Shown: positions 43,399 through 53,192 of the stretch, piece after piece
Layout of the letters: every line of letters starts with the position of its first letter
Position numbering within the stretch: the first letter of the stretch is position 1
Source of the DNA: Flavobacteriaceae bacterium UBA1903
Lineage (GTDB): Bacteria; Bacteroidota; Bacteroidia; Flavobacteriales; Flavobacteriaceae
Assembly (NCBI GenBank): GCA_002337605.1
Contig: DDGL01000003.1
Span: forward strand, 207,537 to 271,536
Length of the DNA stretch: 64,000 nucleotides
Direction: 5' to 3'
Notes under the pieces: generated by a model
The model's database searches: none
What the model was told of the DNA's origin: nothing
What the model saw: only the letters and a program-made list of their open reading frames with translations
Position numbers and translations under genes: made by a program

Positions 43399-44019
43399 AT
43401 GGCTAAAAAACTTCTTTTTCTCATTCTCCTATGTACTACATTAGGCACCTACGCACAAGGTCTTAAAGTGCTTATTACTGAAAAGAAAAAAGGCAAGCGC
43501 GTTGTTCTCATGGCCGAGAATAAAACGGCAGACTCCTTAAACGTTTTTTTAATGGTGAATGCTACCGGCTATCGTAAAAGTGCCTCCAAGCCTGTGATTA
43601 AAAACATTGGTCCGGGAAAAAAGATCCCTATGATCACGTTAATTGAATTAGCAGGTGAGGAATCCCAATACACCTACGATCTTATTGTAAACGAAGAGCA
43701 AAAAGACATTACGATCACCCACGAAAAGCAGGCAAAAGATATTGAAAAAAATATAAGAGACAGAGTTGTAATTTTTTCGAAGGAAGGATGCGAAAAATGC
43801 ATAGCACTTTCCAAGACACTTACTGAGAAGCGTATAGAACACCGTATGTTCGACATTGCCAAAAACCCAGTAATTTACCGACAATTCATGACTTTAATAC
43901 AAAGCGAGTTAACCCTGGAGACCAAAATCCGGTTTCCGATCATCTGGAATAAATCCTATACTATTTTTGGGTTTGAGGAGCTGGAATCTGTGGTTACCGA
44001 GTTGGGTGAAAGTAAATAA
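43399..44019 (+). CDS. Exported protein with glutaredoxin-like domain
   Basis: 206 residues. A signal peptide (KKLLFLILLCTTLGTYAQ) is followed by a beta-rich N-terminal domain (about 22-105) and a glutaredoxin/thioredoxin-like domain (about 122-200), with CEKC at 131-134 in RVVIFSKEGCEKCIALSK. Exported glutaredoxin-fold proteins with CxxC probably handle disulfides in the periplasm. No partner genes are adjacent. The intergenic region with the exonuclease holds both promoters. Confidence 0.82.
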   Translation: MAKKLLFLILLCTTLGTYAQGLKVLITEKKKGKRVVLMAENKTADSLNVFLMVNATGYRKSASKPVIKNIGPGKKIPMITLIELAGEESQYTYDLIVNEEQKDITITHEKQAKDIEKNIRDRVVIFSKEGCEKCIALSKTLTEKRIEHRMFDIAKNPVIYRQFMTLIQSELTLETKIRFPIIWNKSYTIFGFEELESVVTELGESK

Positions 44020-44150
44020 AACCGCTCTGCAAAAAAGGGACAGCTTTGTAACTTCAATTTTTCTGGGCAAAGTTAAATTTCCCTCTTCATAGCTCAAGCT
44101 TCCAGATAATATACATCTTTAGCTGTAGTAAACAGATACCATGTGGCATG

Positions 44151-45269
44151 CTATCGATATCCATACGTTAGCACCATGGGTTCTGGATTATCATTTACAT
44201 AAACCTTACTGGGATAGTCGAAAACATAATACTCGTACTCATATTTAAGAAACAAATTTCCGTTTTTAAAGACTCTGGTCATATTATTCTTGTTGCTGAA
44301 ATTATTAAACCCAGGGATATATAACCACTGCAAATATAAGTTAGCACCTCCAGAAAAATTGTCCGATGGACCGGTTTTGGTAAGGTGTCCTTTTTGAATA
44401 CCGTAATAGTTTTTGTCATCAAACTCGAACGTCCATTCAACATTAGTAATCTCATCTACTATTTTTGTCATATTACCATCAGCATATGTAAATTGAAGTT
44501 TTTCTACAATTTCATCGGTAGATATATCCTTACGCTCATAACTACCAATTTTACCTTCAGAACGTTGTAATGTGATAGTGGAGTTTTCTGGATTTGAACC
44601 TTCGGGTAAATAGTATACATTGTAAAGATCTGGCGATACAAAGTCAAAATTATAACCATCAAGATAGTTAATCATTCTACAGTCAACCAATTGTCCCGCC
44701 TCATACGTAAAATCTGCACTACTACCTGTATTAAATTCTCTTAACTGCTCCTCAATCAAATCTCCATTGGTATTATACCTATATTCATAATCAAGGCCAA
44801 ATTCGCTAGAATCTTCTCTCTTTATTAGATTACCAGTATCGTCATACATATAATCGAAAACTACAGAAGACGTTATGAGCTTTTTAACAAAGAAATTTAG
44901 TCCTAAAGTATCAAGCGTTTCCAGATCGATCGTCTTAGCTACTTCACCCACTGAATTTTCAGCGATCACCTGAATTTGATAACCAGTAGCTACATTTAAA
45001 TCAACCAATGTATGTGATGGGCTACTTAGATTCTCGGCTACTAACGAATTATCAAGTAGTACCGAATATTCCAGGTTTTCATTATTTACACCTTCTGGCT
45101 GTGTCCAGGATAGGGTTACCATATCAAAACTTAATGTATCAACATCTATAGTAAACTCAGACGGTGGACTATTTTCTCCATTCTGCCCCATTGCATTATC
45201 ATCATTTGAACACGCCAAATTGCAGACAAAAGCAATTGCAATCAACAGTAAATAGTATATATTTTTCAT
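44151..45269 (-). CDS. Fibronectin type III lipoprotein
   Basis: 372 residues from ATG 45269, which begins an SPII signal (KNIYYLLLIAIAFVCNLAC). A short Asp-rich linker is followed by an Fn3 domain (about 39-123; DVDTLSFDMVTLSWTQP, LNVATGYQIQVIAENSVGE). The rest has repeats of RHS/YD-like beta units (FDYMYDDTGNLIKRED, YRYNTNGDLIEEQ). It is a surface or periplasmic protein of unknown role. Confidence 0.8.
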   Translation of the reverse strand: MKNIYYLLLIAIAFVCNLACSNDDNAMGQNGENSPPSEFTIDVDTLSFDMVTLSWTQPEGVNNENLEYSVLLDNSLVAENLSSPSHTLVDLNVATGYQIQVIAENSVGEVAKTIDLETLDTLGLNFFVKKLITSSVVFDYMYDDTGNLIKREDSSEFGLDYEYRYNTNGDLIEEQLREFNTGSSADFTYEAGQLVDCRMINYLDGYNFDFVSPDLYNVYYLPEGSNPENSTITLQRSEGKIGSYERKDISTDEIVEKLQFTYADGNMTKIVDEITNVEWTFEFDDKNYYGIQKGHLTKTGPSDNFSGGANLYLQWLYIPGFNNFSNKNNMTRVFKNGNLFLKYEYEYYVFDYPSKVYVNDNPEPMVLTYGYR

Positions 45270-45283
45270 ATCCACAATATAAA

Positions 45284-45313
45284 AAAACCGCTTCAAAGTC
45301 GAAAAGCGGTTTT
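45284..45313 (-). terminator. Terminator after the E2 gene
   Basis: Perfect 10-bp stem aaaaccgctt / aagcggtttt with a 10-nt loop, 25 nt after the E2 stop. On the minus strand a T-run follows. Confidence 0.75.
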
Positions 45314-45337
45314 AATATTATTCTTATTTATTATGCA

Positions 45338-46687
45338 TTAAATCTCCCTCTTCAGATCCCAGGCCTCTAAATAATCGGCTACAGCCTTTACAAACTGCCC
45401 TCCCAGCGCACCATTTACCACACGGTGGTCGTAACTGTGGCTTAAGAACATTTTATAACGAATACCAATAAAATCGCCATCTGGTGTTTCGATCACGGCA
45501 GGCACTTTTCTAATAGCTCCCAAAGCGAGAATTCCCACTTGTGGCTGATTGATAATTGGCGTCCCCATAATACTTCCAAAAGTTCCAACGTTGGTCACTG
45601 TGTACGTACCTCCCTGAATCTCGTCTGGTTTTAAAGCGTTGGTTCTGGCTCGGCCAGCAAGATCGTTCACCGCTTTGCTCATCCCAACTAAGTTCAACTG
45701 GTCTGCATTTTTAATAACAGGAACAATTAAATTACCATCGGGTAAGGCAGCTGCCATTCCCAGGTTTATGTTTTTTCGTTTAATGATTCTATCGCCATCC
45801 AGGGCAATGTTCATCATTGGGAAGTCTTTTAATGCTTTTGCAACGGCCTCCATAAAGATGGGTGTGAAGGTTAGGTTTTCTCCTTCGCGCTTTGCAAAAT
45901 CGTTTTTTACACGTTTACGCCAGTTCCAGATATTGGTTACATCGGCCTCTATAAAAGATTGCACGTGTGCAGAGGTTTGCACACTGTTTACCATATGGTG
46001 GGCAATCAATTTCCCCATACGGGACATTTCTATAATTTCATCACCTCCATTTACTGAAACCGGAGCAGCAGTTTTTGCAGGAGCAGCTTTTGCAGTAGCT
46101 GGGCTCTTCGCTTCCACCACGGTTTTTGGTTCAGCTTTTGGAGCTTCTTGAGCACTGTCTGGGACTGAAGTACGGTTTTCCAGATACGCCAACATATCAT
46201 TTTTGGTTACACGACCATCTTTTCCCGTTCCTGATATACCGTCTAACTCGGTTTGTGAAATCCCCTCTTCCTTGGCCATATTTTTTACCAATGGAGAATA
46301 GAAGCGATCGTCTGTGATTTCAATAACAGTCTGGGTAGTTTCCTTGGCGGTACTCACAGTATCCTGAACAGCAGCAACAGATTTCGCTTCCGGAGCGCTC
46401 ATTTCGGTCTCGCTTGCCTCTGTGGTTTGCGTAGCCGAAGCTTCTCCTTCAATTTCAATGATAGCAATGGTTTGTCCTACCTGGATCACATCGTCTACCT
46501 CAAATAGTTTTTCTACTAAAACGCCATCTACTTCGCTAGGTACTTCACTATCAACCTTGTCGGTAGCGATCTCCAGCACAGCTTCGTCCGCTTCAATAGT
46601 GTCTCCCACTTCTTTTAGCCAGTTGGTAAGAGTAGCTTCTGCTACACTTTCGCCCATTTTAGGTAGTTTCAGTTCAAATGTTGCCAT
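45338..46687 (-). CDS. 2-oxoacid dehydrogenase E2 (dihydrolipoyl acyltransferase)
   Basis: 449 residues. The lipoyl domain (1-80) has the modified Lys44 in EIATDKVDSEVPSE, then a peripheral subunit-binding domain (about 128-172), a long Ala/Pro/Lys linker and the catalytic domain ending SHSYDHRVVNGALGG. The active-site HxxxDG is HRVVNG, with Asn in place of Asp. The lipoyl sequence resembles branched-chain 2-oxoacid dehydrogenase E2 more than pyruvate dehydrogenase E2. E1 and E3 genes are not adjacent. Confidence 0.93.
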   Translation of the reverse strand: MATFELKLPKMGESVAEATLTNWLKEVGDTIEADEAVLEIATDKVDSEVPSEVDGVLVEKLFEVDDVIQVGQTIAIIEIEGEASATQTTEASETEMSAPEAKSVAAVQDTVSTAKETTQTVIEITDDRFYSPLVKNMAKEEGISQTELDGISGTGKDGRVTKNDMLAYLENRTSVPDSAQEAPKAEPKTVVEAKSPATAKAAPAKTAAPVSVNGGDEIIEMSRMGKLIAHHMVNSVQTSAHVQSFIEADVTNIWNWRKRVKNDFAKREGENLTFTPIFMEAVAKALKDFPMMNIALDGDRIIKRKNINLGMAAALPDGNLIVPVIKNADQLNLVGMSKAVNDLAGRARTNALKPDEIQGGTYTVTNVGTFGSIMGTPIINQPQVGILALGAIRKVPAVIETPDGDFIGIRYKMFLSHSYDHRVVNGALGGQFVKAVADYLEAWDLKREI

Positions 46688-46714
46688 TACAAAAATTTAT
46701 ACTTTTTAAGAGTG

Positions 46715-46722
46715 CAAAATTA
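46715..46722 (-). promoter_or_regulatory. Probable -7 element of the E2 gene
   Basis: On the minus strand TAATTTTG followed by CACTC, 27 bp before the ATG. Confidence 0.4.
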
Positions 46723-46873
46723 ATTAAAAATTACAGGTTTGTAGCTCCATTTTTGGGAAAATTGTTCTTAAGCTTCCTGAAGCTTTTCAGAACTAGGTGA
46801 AATAAAATGAAGGAACACACCACAACATATCGCTCGTTTGAGTTTCAAAGGTTGTTTTAAAGTTCGTAGTATG

Positions 46874-47998
46874 TTAACCAAATAGAACTACCCCACCTTT
46901 ATCGTCACTCTCGTCGCTTCCTACGATAAAGTTACAGCCTGGCGGACGAATACGAAATTGATTTCCCTTATTTTTATACCGTCGCATTACTTGAAAAATT
47001 TGAGTGTACGGGATGTATGCTGCATCAAAAATCACTAAAGTGTTCCAAACACTCCCATCCTGAAAAACACTTTTGGAAACCGATTTTAAAGGTTGTTCTA
47101 TTACATCGGAGAGCTCCTTTAGCATTGAAAAACTATCTGTAACAACAATAGCTTCGAGTGGCTTTTTATTTATTTTTTTACCTTTTGAAATATTTTTGGT
47201 TTTCAGCAATTTAGCCAGGCCCACCCCCGCTTTTACCGAAACATCTAACAGTACATTTTTTTTAAAGTGTTTCTTATAAAAAATCTGCATTGCTCCGTAA
47301 AAGCGCTCTAAATAGACTGCATCTTTTTGAGTACTTTCTCCTTTGTAATGCAACGTCTCTGTGCTTCCTATGTAATAATTTTGGTAGCCTGCCTGAGTTA
47401 TTTTATAAGAAAGGTCTATGTCTTCTCCGTACATAAAATAGTCCTCGTCAAAACCATGCACCTCCTTGTAAACACTTCGTTTTAAAAACATAAATGCACC
47501 TACGAGTACAGCAATCTCTCCTTCCTCTTCTTCGGAAATGTGAGCTGCATAGTATTTTTTTGTAAACCCCATTAATTTCAGCAAAGACGCTGTGGGTGTT
47601 GGTAGGTTTCGTTTGCTTTCTGGTAAAAAATTTCCTGTTCCGTCCAGTAAATAAATCGCCAAAGCACCCAGGTTGGGTAACTTTTCAGCTTTATTGAAAC
47701 ACTTTAAAAAGGTGTCTTCAGCCACAGCCGTATCCGGATTTAAAATACAAAGGTATTCTCCCTTAGCAACGGCAACCGCTTGATTATTTGCTTTACTAAA
47801 ACCTACATTTTCTTTATTTTCTATTAAAAGTACATCGGGAAAGTCGCGCTTAACCATCGCACAGCTATCGTCTGCAGAAGCATTGTCTATTACAATAATT
47901 TCGGCCTCTATATTTCCTATGGCACGTTGCACGCTAATTATGCATTGTTTCAGGAAATAGGAGACATTGTAATTAAGAATTACTACAGAAAGTTTCAC
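46874..47998 (-). CDS. Glycosyltransferase family 2
   Basis: 374 residues. GT-A fold: LSVVILNYNVSYFLKQCI, VIDNASADDS, NPDTAVAEDTF (DxD-type) and the acceptor-side GFDEDYFMYGEDIDLSYKI block. This layout is typical of rhamnosyl-type GT2 enzymes for surface polysaccharides. The C-terminal ~100 residues are an extra region (about 275-374) not typical of the family; it reads as an alpha/beta segment (EAIVVTDSFSMLKELSDVI). It is 6 nt after recR. Confidence 0.88.
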   Translation of the reverse strand: MKLSVVILNYNVSYFLKQCIISVQRAIGNIEAEIIVIDNASADDSCAMVKRDFPDVLLIENKENVGFSKANNQAVAVAKGEYLCILNPDTAVAEDTFLKCFNKAEKLPNLGALAIYLLDGTGNFLPESKRNLPTPTASLLKLMGFTKKYYAAHISEEEEGEIAVLVGAFMFLKRSVYKEVHGFDEDYFMYGEDIDLSYKITQAGYQNYYIGSTETLHYKGESTQKDAVYLERFYGAMQIFYKKHFKKNVLLDVSVKAGVGLAKLLKTKNISKGKKINKKPLEAIVVTDSFSMLKELSDVIEQPLKSVSKSVFQDGSVWNTLVIFDAAYIPYTQIFQVMRRYKNKGNQFRIRPPGCNFIVGSDESDDKGGVVLFG

Positions 47999-48004
47999 AG
48001 GCGG

Positions 48005-48622
48005 TTAGTTTTTTAGGGAGTTTTCGAATGGGACGCGGTGCAAAATACTTCTTCCTAACGTTACTTCATCTGCATACTCTAGTTCATCACCTACCGAAAT
48101 CCCTCTTGCAATAGTAGTTGTAGTAATGTTATAGGCTTCAATTTGTTTGAAAATATAAAAGTTAGTGGTATCCCCTTCCATGGTAGAACTCAGGGCAAAA
48201 ATAAGTTCTTCAATTTTTCTTTCCTTTACTTTTTCCACCAGGGAATTAATGGTTAACTCTCCAGGGCCAATGCCATCCATTGGAGATATTTTCCCACCCA
48301 ACACATGATAGTGCCCTTTGAACTGGCTGGTATTTTCTATAGCCATTACATCCCGGATATCCTCCACAACGCATACAATTGCTTCATTCCTGTTGGGATT
48401 AGCACATATTTCGCACAATTGTGTATCTGAAATATTATGACAATTCTCACAAAAATTAATGGTGGAGCGCATTTTTTGCAGACTTTCTACCAGCAACACC
48501 GTTTGTTGCTCGGGTTGTTTTAAAAGGTGTAACACCAACCGCAATGCTGTACGTTTCCCAATGCCAGGAAGTTGCGACATTTCATTGACAGCATTCTCTA
48601 ATAGTTTTGAAGAAAAATCCAT
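48005..48622 (-). CDS. recR: Recombination mediator RecR
   Basis: 205 residues: helix-hairpin-helix (LPGIGKRTALRLVLHLLK), zinc finger with Cys58, Cys61, Cys70 and Cys73, Toprim domain (CVVEDIRDVMAIE, FALSSTMEGDTT) and the GISVGDELEYADEVTLGRS end. It loads RecA at gaps with RecF/RecO. It is tightly followed by the GT2 gene. Confidence 0.96.
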   Translation of the reverse strand: MDFSSKLLENAVNEMSQLPGIGKRTALRLVLHLLKQPEQQTVLLVESLQKMRSTINFCENCHNISDTQLCEICANPNRNEAIVCVVEDIRDVMAIENTSQFKGHYHVLGGKISPMDGIGPGELTINSLVEKVKERKIEELIFALSSTMEGDTTNFYIFKQIEAYNITTTTIARGISVGDELEYADEVTLGRSILHRVPFENSLKN

Positions 48623-48640
48623 TGGGGTGAAGATAAAAAA

Positions 48641-48676
48641 AATGCTTCAGAAATGAGGACTCACTTTTGAAGCATT
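48641..48676 (-). terminator. Terminator of the T9SS BNR gene
   Basis: Stem aatgcttca / tgaagcatt with an 18-nt interior and a T-run on the minus strand, 20 nt after the stop of the gene. Confidence 0.75.
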
Positions 48677-48696
48677 CTAAATGTATTTTTAAGAAG

Positions 48697-51189
48697 TTAT
48701 TTTATGAGTAGTTTTTTAGTCGCCGTGCCTATTTCAGAATTAAATCGTACAAAGTACATACCACTTTCTAAGGTTGAAACATCTAGTGTCACACTGCCTA
48801 TAATTTCAATATCTTTCTTAAAAACAACCAGTTTTCCAGCAGTATCATACATCTTGACAGAAGTAGTTAAAGGAATTGAGGTACCAATACTGATCTGACT
48901 TAAAGCAGGATTTGGATATAGAACCAGCGCATCTGCAAACCTGTTTGTAGCAACCCCCAGCTCTATAGTAGCTTCGGCAGTTGGAGATACCCAAAGTCCT
49001 CTACCGTAACTTCCGGCATATAGTTCTTCATTGGCCTCATGAACCTCTAATTCATTAATAATTACGTTAGGTAAGTTATTGCTATAGGGCTGCCATTCAG
49101 TAAGCCCCTCATCAATATAGTATATACCGTAATCCATACCAACATACAACCCATTGGCGCCATTGTCGTGCCACACCACAGTAAGTGCACTAAAGTCGGG
49201 CAAGTTGAACAGGTAGTTTTCCCAGGATTGGCCTCCATCTTCAGATACTCTAACTTTATTAACATTGGTAGTAGCTACAGCTATTCTATTAGGGTTCGTC
49301 GGGTGAATGGCTATTTCGTTAATACTGCCTCCTGGGTTTGTAATATTCTCCCAATTGGTAGTACCTCCGTCAGTTGTTTTGTAAAGCTGTGCCCCGCGAG
49401 CTGCATACATAATCTGATTATTTGAAGCTGCAATTTTTAAATGGTTTAAGTTACCTCCAAAAGATTGTGATATTGAGGTCCAGGAATTGCCTTTGTTTGT
49501 AGACCTATATACGCGGTCGTAGCCAGAATAAATCACATTGGTTTCTAATGGGTCTTGCTCAAAAGGAGTTACCCAATTACCAGAACCCGGGTTATTAAGT
49601 CCAGTAAGGTTGTTGGCTGCGTCATCGGTTCTATAGGCACCTCCAAACTGTACCATCCCGTACATAATATCAGGATTTTCTTTATCTATAAAACCCTCCA
49701 TACCGTCTGCTCCTATCCAGTCTATCCAGTCATCTGTTTCAGTATAAAATGAGCTTCCATTATCCTGGCTTCCACCCGTAACAACAACATCTGGAGTTTG
49801 TGAGATCCCAATTTTATAAAATTGACGAATTCCAATACCTGTTGTAATATCTTCGTAATAATTCGCAGTTACGTTTGCGGTATTTTCAGCTTTATAAATT
49901 CCGCCATCTGTACCTGCAAACAATGTAGTGTCGTTGAACAACAACAGGTCAACATCTGCATGGCAATATCCAATATTGGCGGCTGCTGCAGCATTAGGAA
50001 TCCAGTCTGCAGTACACGAAAAACTTATACCAGCGTCTGTGGAGCGCCATGTTAATACACCTGCAATATGAACCTCATCTGCATCGGTAGGGTTCACAGC
50101 AATGTCCATATCTCTTGGAGCCTGGCCACCCGTCTCAAATCCAGCTGTATCATATCCAAAATAATTTCTACCTGAATGGTTTATACTAGCAAAGCCAGCA
50201 CCACTATTTGTTGAAACATACAATCCGCCGAACGAACCACCATCGGCTTCTAAAACATACACTTTGTTGGCATCATCTGCAGAAACTCCAATCATTTTTG
50301 GACCCGTTTCAAAACCAGAAACTGTAGTAAAACTGGCACCTCCATCTGTAGAAACATGAAATCCAGTTCCAGAAGCATATACTGTATTGGTATCCCCTGG
50401 TTTAAATTCCACATCATACGCATTTCCGTCTATGCCTGTATTGGTCCAAGAATTTCCGCCATCTGTAGACCTGAAAATACCTGCATTTTCGGAGCAGGCG
50501 AACATACTGTTTGTGTTATCAGGATTAATTATAATTTTGTTTATCAGAGAGTTGCTCATATCTGCAAGTTGAGTCCAAGTCCCACCACCATCGGTTGATT
50601 TGAAGATAAGCCCGCTGGAAGAACCAAAATAATAGGTATTGCTATCTACCGGGTCTATTGTTACAGCATATACTCTTAGATTGGTAAAGGTGTCGCCTAA
50701 TGGACTCCAGTTCTGACCGCCATCCAGAGTTTTCCATACACCCCCCGTGTTGGCTCCAATAATTATATGATCTTCATTGGCTTGGTCGATGGCTATTCCC
50801 GTAATTCGTCCTACACCCGGATTCCAACTCGTAGTTGCATTTATAGTTAAGGGTCCCAACTCCTGCCAGTTATCATTTAGAGGTTGTCGGGAGTTGGCTG
50901 TTTGGTTTAGGTATTGGTTGTATCGCTGTAATTCGGCCAGGTTTTCTGTAATGGTTGGTAGATAACCATGCTCTTTTTTTAAGCGGTTTGCCATATACTC
51001 CCACCGTTTAAACTGGGTATACCCCGAACCACGTCCTTTATCTTTTCCTTCAAAATAAGATTCGGCTTCTTGTATCACATCTTCCACTAGAAAGGTACCT
51101 GCGTCCATCATTTCAAGATAGTACTGTGCTTGTAGATTTTGAATAACAAAAACAGAAAAAACAAACAGTAATGTTACTAATTTTTTCAT
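48697..51189 (-). CDS. Large secreted BNR/VPS10-like propeller protein with T9SS sorting domain
   Basis: 830 residues. A signal peptide (to about 21) is followed by a helical lead-in (30-110), then about 15 BNR-like units (STDGGGTWTQL, STDGGNSWTNTG, SEDGGQSWENYL) forming one or two beta-propellers (about 110-740). The C-terminal type A sorting domain is LVLYPNPALSQISIG...GMYFVRFNSEIG...KKLLIK. It is exported by T9SS to the surface. The propeller type occurs in glycoside- or protein-binding exoproteins; the ligand is unknown. Confidence 0.88.
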   Translation of the reverse strand: MKKLVTLLFVFSVFVIQNLQAQYYLEMMDAGTFLVEDVIQEAESYFEGKDKGRGSGYTQFKRWEYMANRLKKEHGYLPTITENLAELQRYNQYLNQTANSRQPLNDNWQELGPLTINATTSWNPGVGRITGIAIDQANEDHIIIGANTGGVWKTLDGGQNWSPLGDTFTNLRVYAVTIDPVDSNTYYFGSSSGLIFKSTDGGGTWTQLADMSNSLINKIIINPDNTNSMFACSENAGIFRSTDGGNSWTNTGIDGNAYDVEFKPGDTNTVYASGTGFHVSTDGGASFTTVSGFETGPKMIGVSADDANKVYVLEADGGSFGGLYVSTNSGAGFASINHSGRNYFGYDTAGFETGGQAPRDMDIAVNPTDADEVHIAGVLTWRSTDAGISFSCTADWIPNAAAAANIGYCHADVDLLLFNDTTLFAGTDGGIYKAENTANVTANYYEDITTGIGIRQFYKIGISQTPDVVVTGGSQDNGSSFYTETDDWIDWIGADGMEGFIDKENPDIMYGMVQFGGAYRTDDAANNLTGLNNPGSGNWVTPFEQDPLETNVIYSGYDRVYRSTNKGNSWTSISQSFGGNLNHLKIAASNNQIMYAARGAQLYKTTDGGTTNWENITNPGGSINEIAIHPTNPNRIAVATTNVNKVRVSEDGGQSWENYLFNLPDFSALTVVWHDNGANGLYVGMDYGIYYIDEGLTEWQPYSNNLPNVIINELEVHEANEELYAGSYGRGLWVSPTAEATIELGVATNRFADALVLYPNPALSQISIGTSIPLTTSVKMYDTAGKLVVFKKDIEIIGSVTLDVSTLESGMYFVRFNSEIGTATKKLLIK

Positions 51190-51302
51190 TTTTTAAAATA
51201 ATAAATGGCTAATTTTCAAACGATTTCAAATGTATTAAAAAAATAAAAAGCTTGCGAGCACAAACTTTGTATTTTTACACGCAACACAAAGTCTTATAAA
51301 CT

Positions 51303-52751
51303 ATGCAACCCATTCACATACTCCTTTTAATTGGTGGTTATTTTGGTGTGTTATTGCTCATTTCTTTTTTAACCAACCGAGGTGGTAGTAATGCAGATTT
51401 CTTTAAAGCAGGCAAACAGTCTCCGTGGTACCTGGTGGCGTTTGGGATGATTGGCGCTTCGTTAAGTGGGGTTACTTTTATTTCGGTGCCAGGATGGGTA
51501 GAGGCTTCAAAATTTAGTTATTTTCAAGTGGTTTTAGGGTATACTGTTGGGTATGCGGTTATTGGCACGGTATTGCTTCCGCTGTATTACCGCTTAAATT
51601 TAACATCCATTTACACCTATTTAGAGGGTCGATTTGGACGAAGTTCCTACAAAACAGGCGCCTCTTTTTTCTTACTTTCAAGAATTGTAGGAGCAAGTTT
51701 TAGACTCTACCTGGTTGCCATCGTGCTACAAAGCCTGGTCTTTGATAGTATGGGTGTTCCTTTCTGGGCGACCGTTGCAATAACTATTGCCTTAATTTGG
51801 CTGTACACCTTTAAGAGTGGTATTAAAACCATTGTCTGGACAGACACACTACAAACCTTGTTTATGCTTATTGCCGTTGGCGTAGCAATTTATTTTATTT
51901 CAACAGATTTGGGAATATCGGGTAACGGGCTCTTCACTTTTATTGCTGAAAGCGATATGTCCCAGATTTTCTTTTTTGACGATTGGAAAAGCGGAGACCA
52001 TTTTGTAAAACAGTTTTTAAGTGGTGCTTTTATTGCTATTGTGATGACAGGTCTGGACCAGGATATGATGCAGAAAAACCTTACCTGCCGAAACCTGAAA
52101 GACGCACAAAAGAATATGTTCTGGTTTACTATTGTGCTTACTATTGTAAATTTTGTGTTTTTGGCACTCGGGATATTATTAACAGTATATGCGCAACAAA
52201 ATGGGATTGATGCTCATAAAGATCTTTTGTTCCCCACCATCGCTACACAAAGCGGATTGGGAATTGGCATTGCTATTTTCTTCCTACTAGGGCTTATTGC
52301 TGCAGCATATAGTAGTGCAGATAGCGCCTTAACAGCACTCACCACATCTTTTAGCATCGATATTTTAGAAATTGAAAAAAAGTACGAAGCGGCCAAACAA
52401 ATTGCTATTAGAAAGCGAATACACATTATAATGTCGCTCGTCCTTATGGCAGTTATCATAATCTTCAACTACTTGATCGGGGATGCTTCGGTAATTGCGA
52501 AAGTGTTCACATTTGCAGGATATACCTATGGACCGCTGCTAGGACTATATGCTTTTGGGTTATTTACCAACTGGCAAGTAAAAGACAGCTATGTCCCACT
52601 AGTCGCTATTTTAACTCCTTTTTTAGGGTTTGCCATAGATTATTTCAGCAATGTCTGGTTTGGGTTCGAGTTCAAGTTTTTTATTTTAATACTGAATGGC
52701 GCCCTCACCTTTTTAGGACTACTAATATTGATTCGTACTCAAAAGGACTAA
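51303..52751 (+). CDS. Sodium:solute symporter (SSS family)
   Basis: 482 residues with about 13 membrane helices. Typical of the family: KAGKQSPWYLVAFGMIGASL followed by SGVTFISVPG at the start, MTGLDQDMMQKNLTCRN in the middle, and LIAAAYSSADSALTALTTSF near the sodium site. The substrate (for example a sugar, acid or osmolyte) is not known. Its last 30 bp overlap the convergent CoA-binding gene. Confidence 0.93.
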   Translation: MQPIHILLLIGGYFGVLLLISFLTNRGGSNADFFKAGKQSPWYLVAFGMIGASLSGVTFISVPGWVEASKFSYFQVVLGYTVGYAVIGTVLLPLYYRLNLTSIYTYLEGRFGRSSYKTGASFFLLSRIVGASFRLYLVAIVLQSLVFDSMGVPFWATVAITIALIWLYTFKSGIKTIVWTDTLQTLFMLIAVGVAIYFISTDLGISGNGLFTFIAESDMSQIFFFDDWKSGDHFVKQFLSGAFIAIVMTGLDQDMMQKNLTCRNLKDAQKNMFWFTIVLTIVNFVFLALGILLTVYAQQNGIDAHKDLLFPTIATQSGLGIGIAIFFLLGLIAAAYSSADSALTALTTSFSIDILEIEKKYEAAKQIAIRKRIHIIMSLVLMAVIIIFNYLIGDASVIAKVFTFAGYTYGPLLGLYAFGLFTNWQVKDSYVPLVAILTPFLGFAIDYFSNVWFGFEFKFFILILNGALTFLGLLILIRTQKD

Positions 52752-53087
52752 GGTACAAGCAACCTCAACTTCAACATTGTTTTGCTGAAGTAATTTATAA
52801 AACGCTGGATTTTCAGTCCCAGGATTGAAAATTACACGCTTTGGTTTCAGTGAAATTACGTAATCGAAATACTCCTCTTGCCGTTGTGGATTTAAATACA
52901 GTGTTACCGTATGGATGTTTTCAAAAGGTATTTTTTCAGTAGCAATTTCAACGCCTGCAACTACTCCTTTCCGTAGACCAATGGCTACAACAGTATGCTG
53001 GTATGTTATCAGCCTGTTTATTGCAAGGTTTGAATACCTGTTAGGCTTAAGGCTAGCACCTATTACGAGTGTTTTTTTCTTTTCCAT
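52722..53087 (-). CDS. CoA-binding Rossmann-fold protein
   Basis: 121 residues. The N-terminal VIGASLKPNRYSNLAI dinucleotide loop, LRKGVVAGV and the VIFNPGTENPAF block make it a YccU/CoA-binding domain protein. Function is unknown; it probably binds an acyl-CoA or nucleotide. Convergent overlap with the symporter gene is 30 bp. Confidence 0.87.
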   Translation of the reverse strand: MEKKKTLVIGASLKPNRYSNLAINRLITYQHTVVAIGLRKGVVAGVEIATEKIPFENIHTVTLYLNPQRQEEYFDYVISLKPKRVIFNPGTENPAFYKLLQQNNVEVEVACTLVLLSTNQY

Positions 53088-53160
53088 ACTTCTAATTTCC
53101 TGATTTTTTTTCTACTTGAAACCTTATTTAAGCCAAAAGAATGTTAAAAAGAAAAACAAC

Positions 53161-53186
53161 TGTAACAATATAAAATCTCCCCCGTC
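53161..53186 (+). promoter_or_regulatory. ECF-type promoter in front of candidate sRNA
   Basis: TGTAAC at 53161-53166, then 16 nt, then CGTC at 53183-53186. The same elements and spacing occur at the ECF sigma operon and at 53307. A start at about 53193 is predicted. No protein gene follows before the terminator at 53269. Confidence 0.65.
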
Positions 53187-53192
53187 TATATA

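Noticed and set aside
45639..46151. 170-residue open frame opposite the E2 gene
   Set aside because: It is antisense to a well-defined acyltransferase, lacks any domain and has composition expected from the opposite strand.
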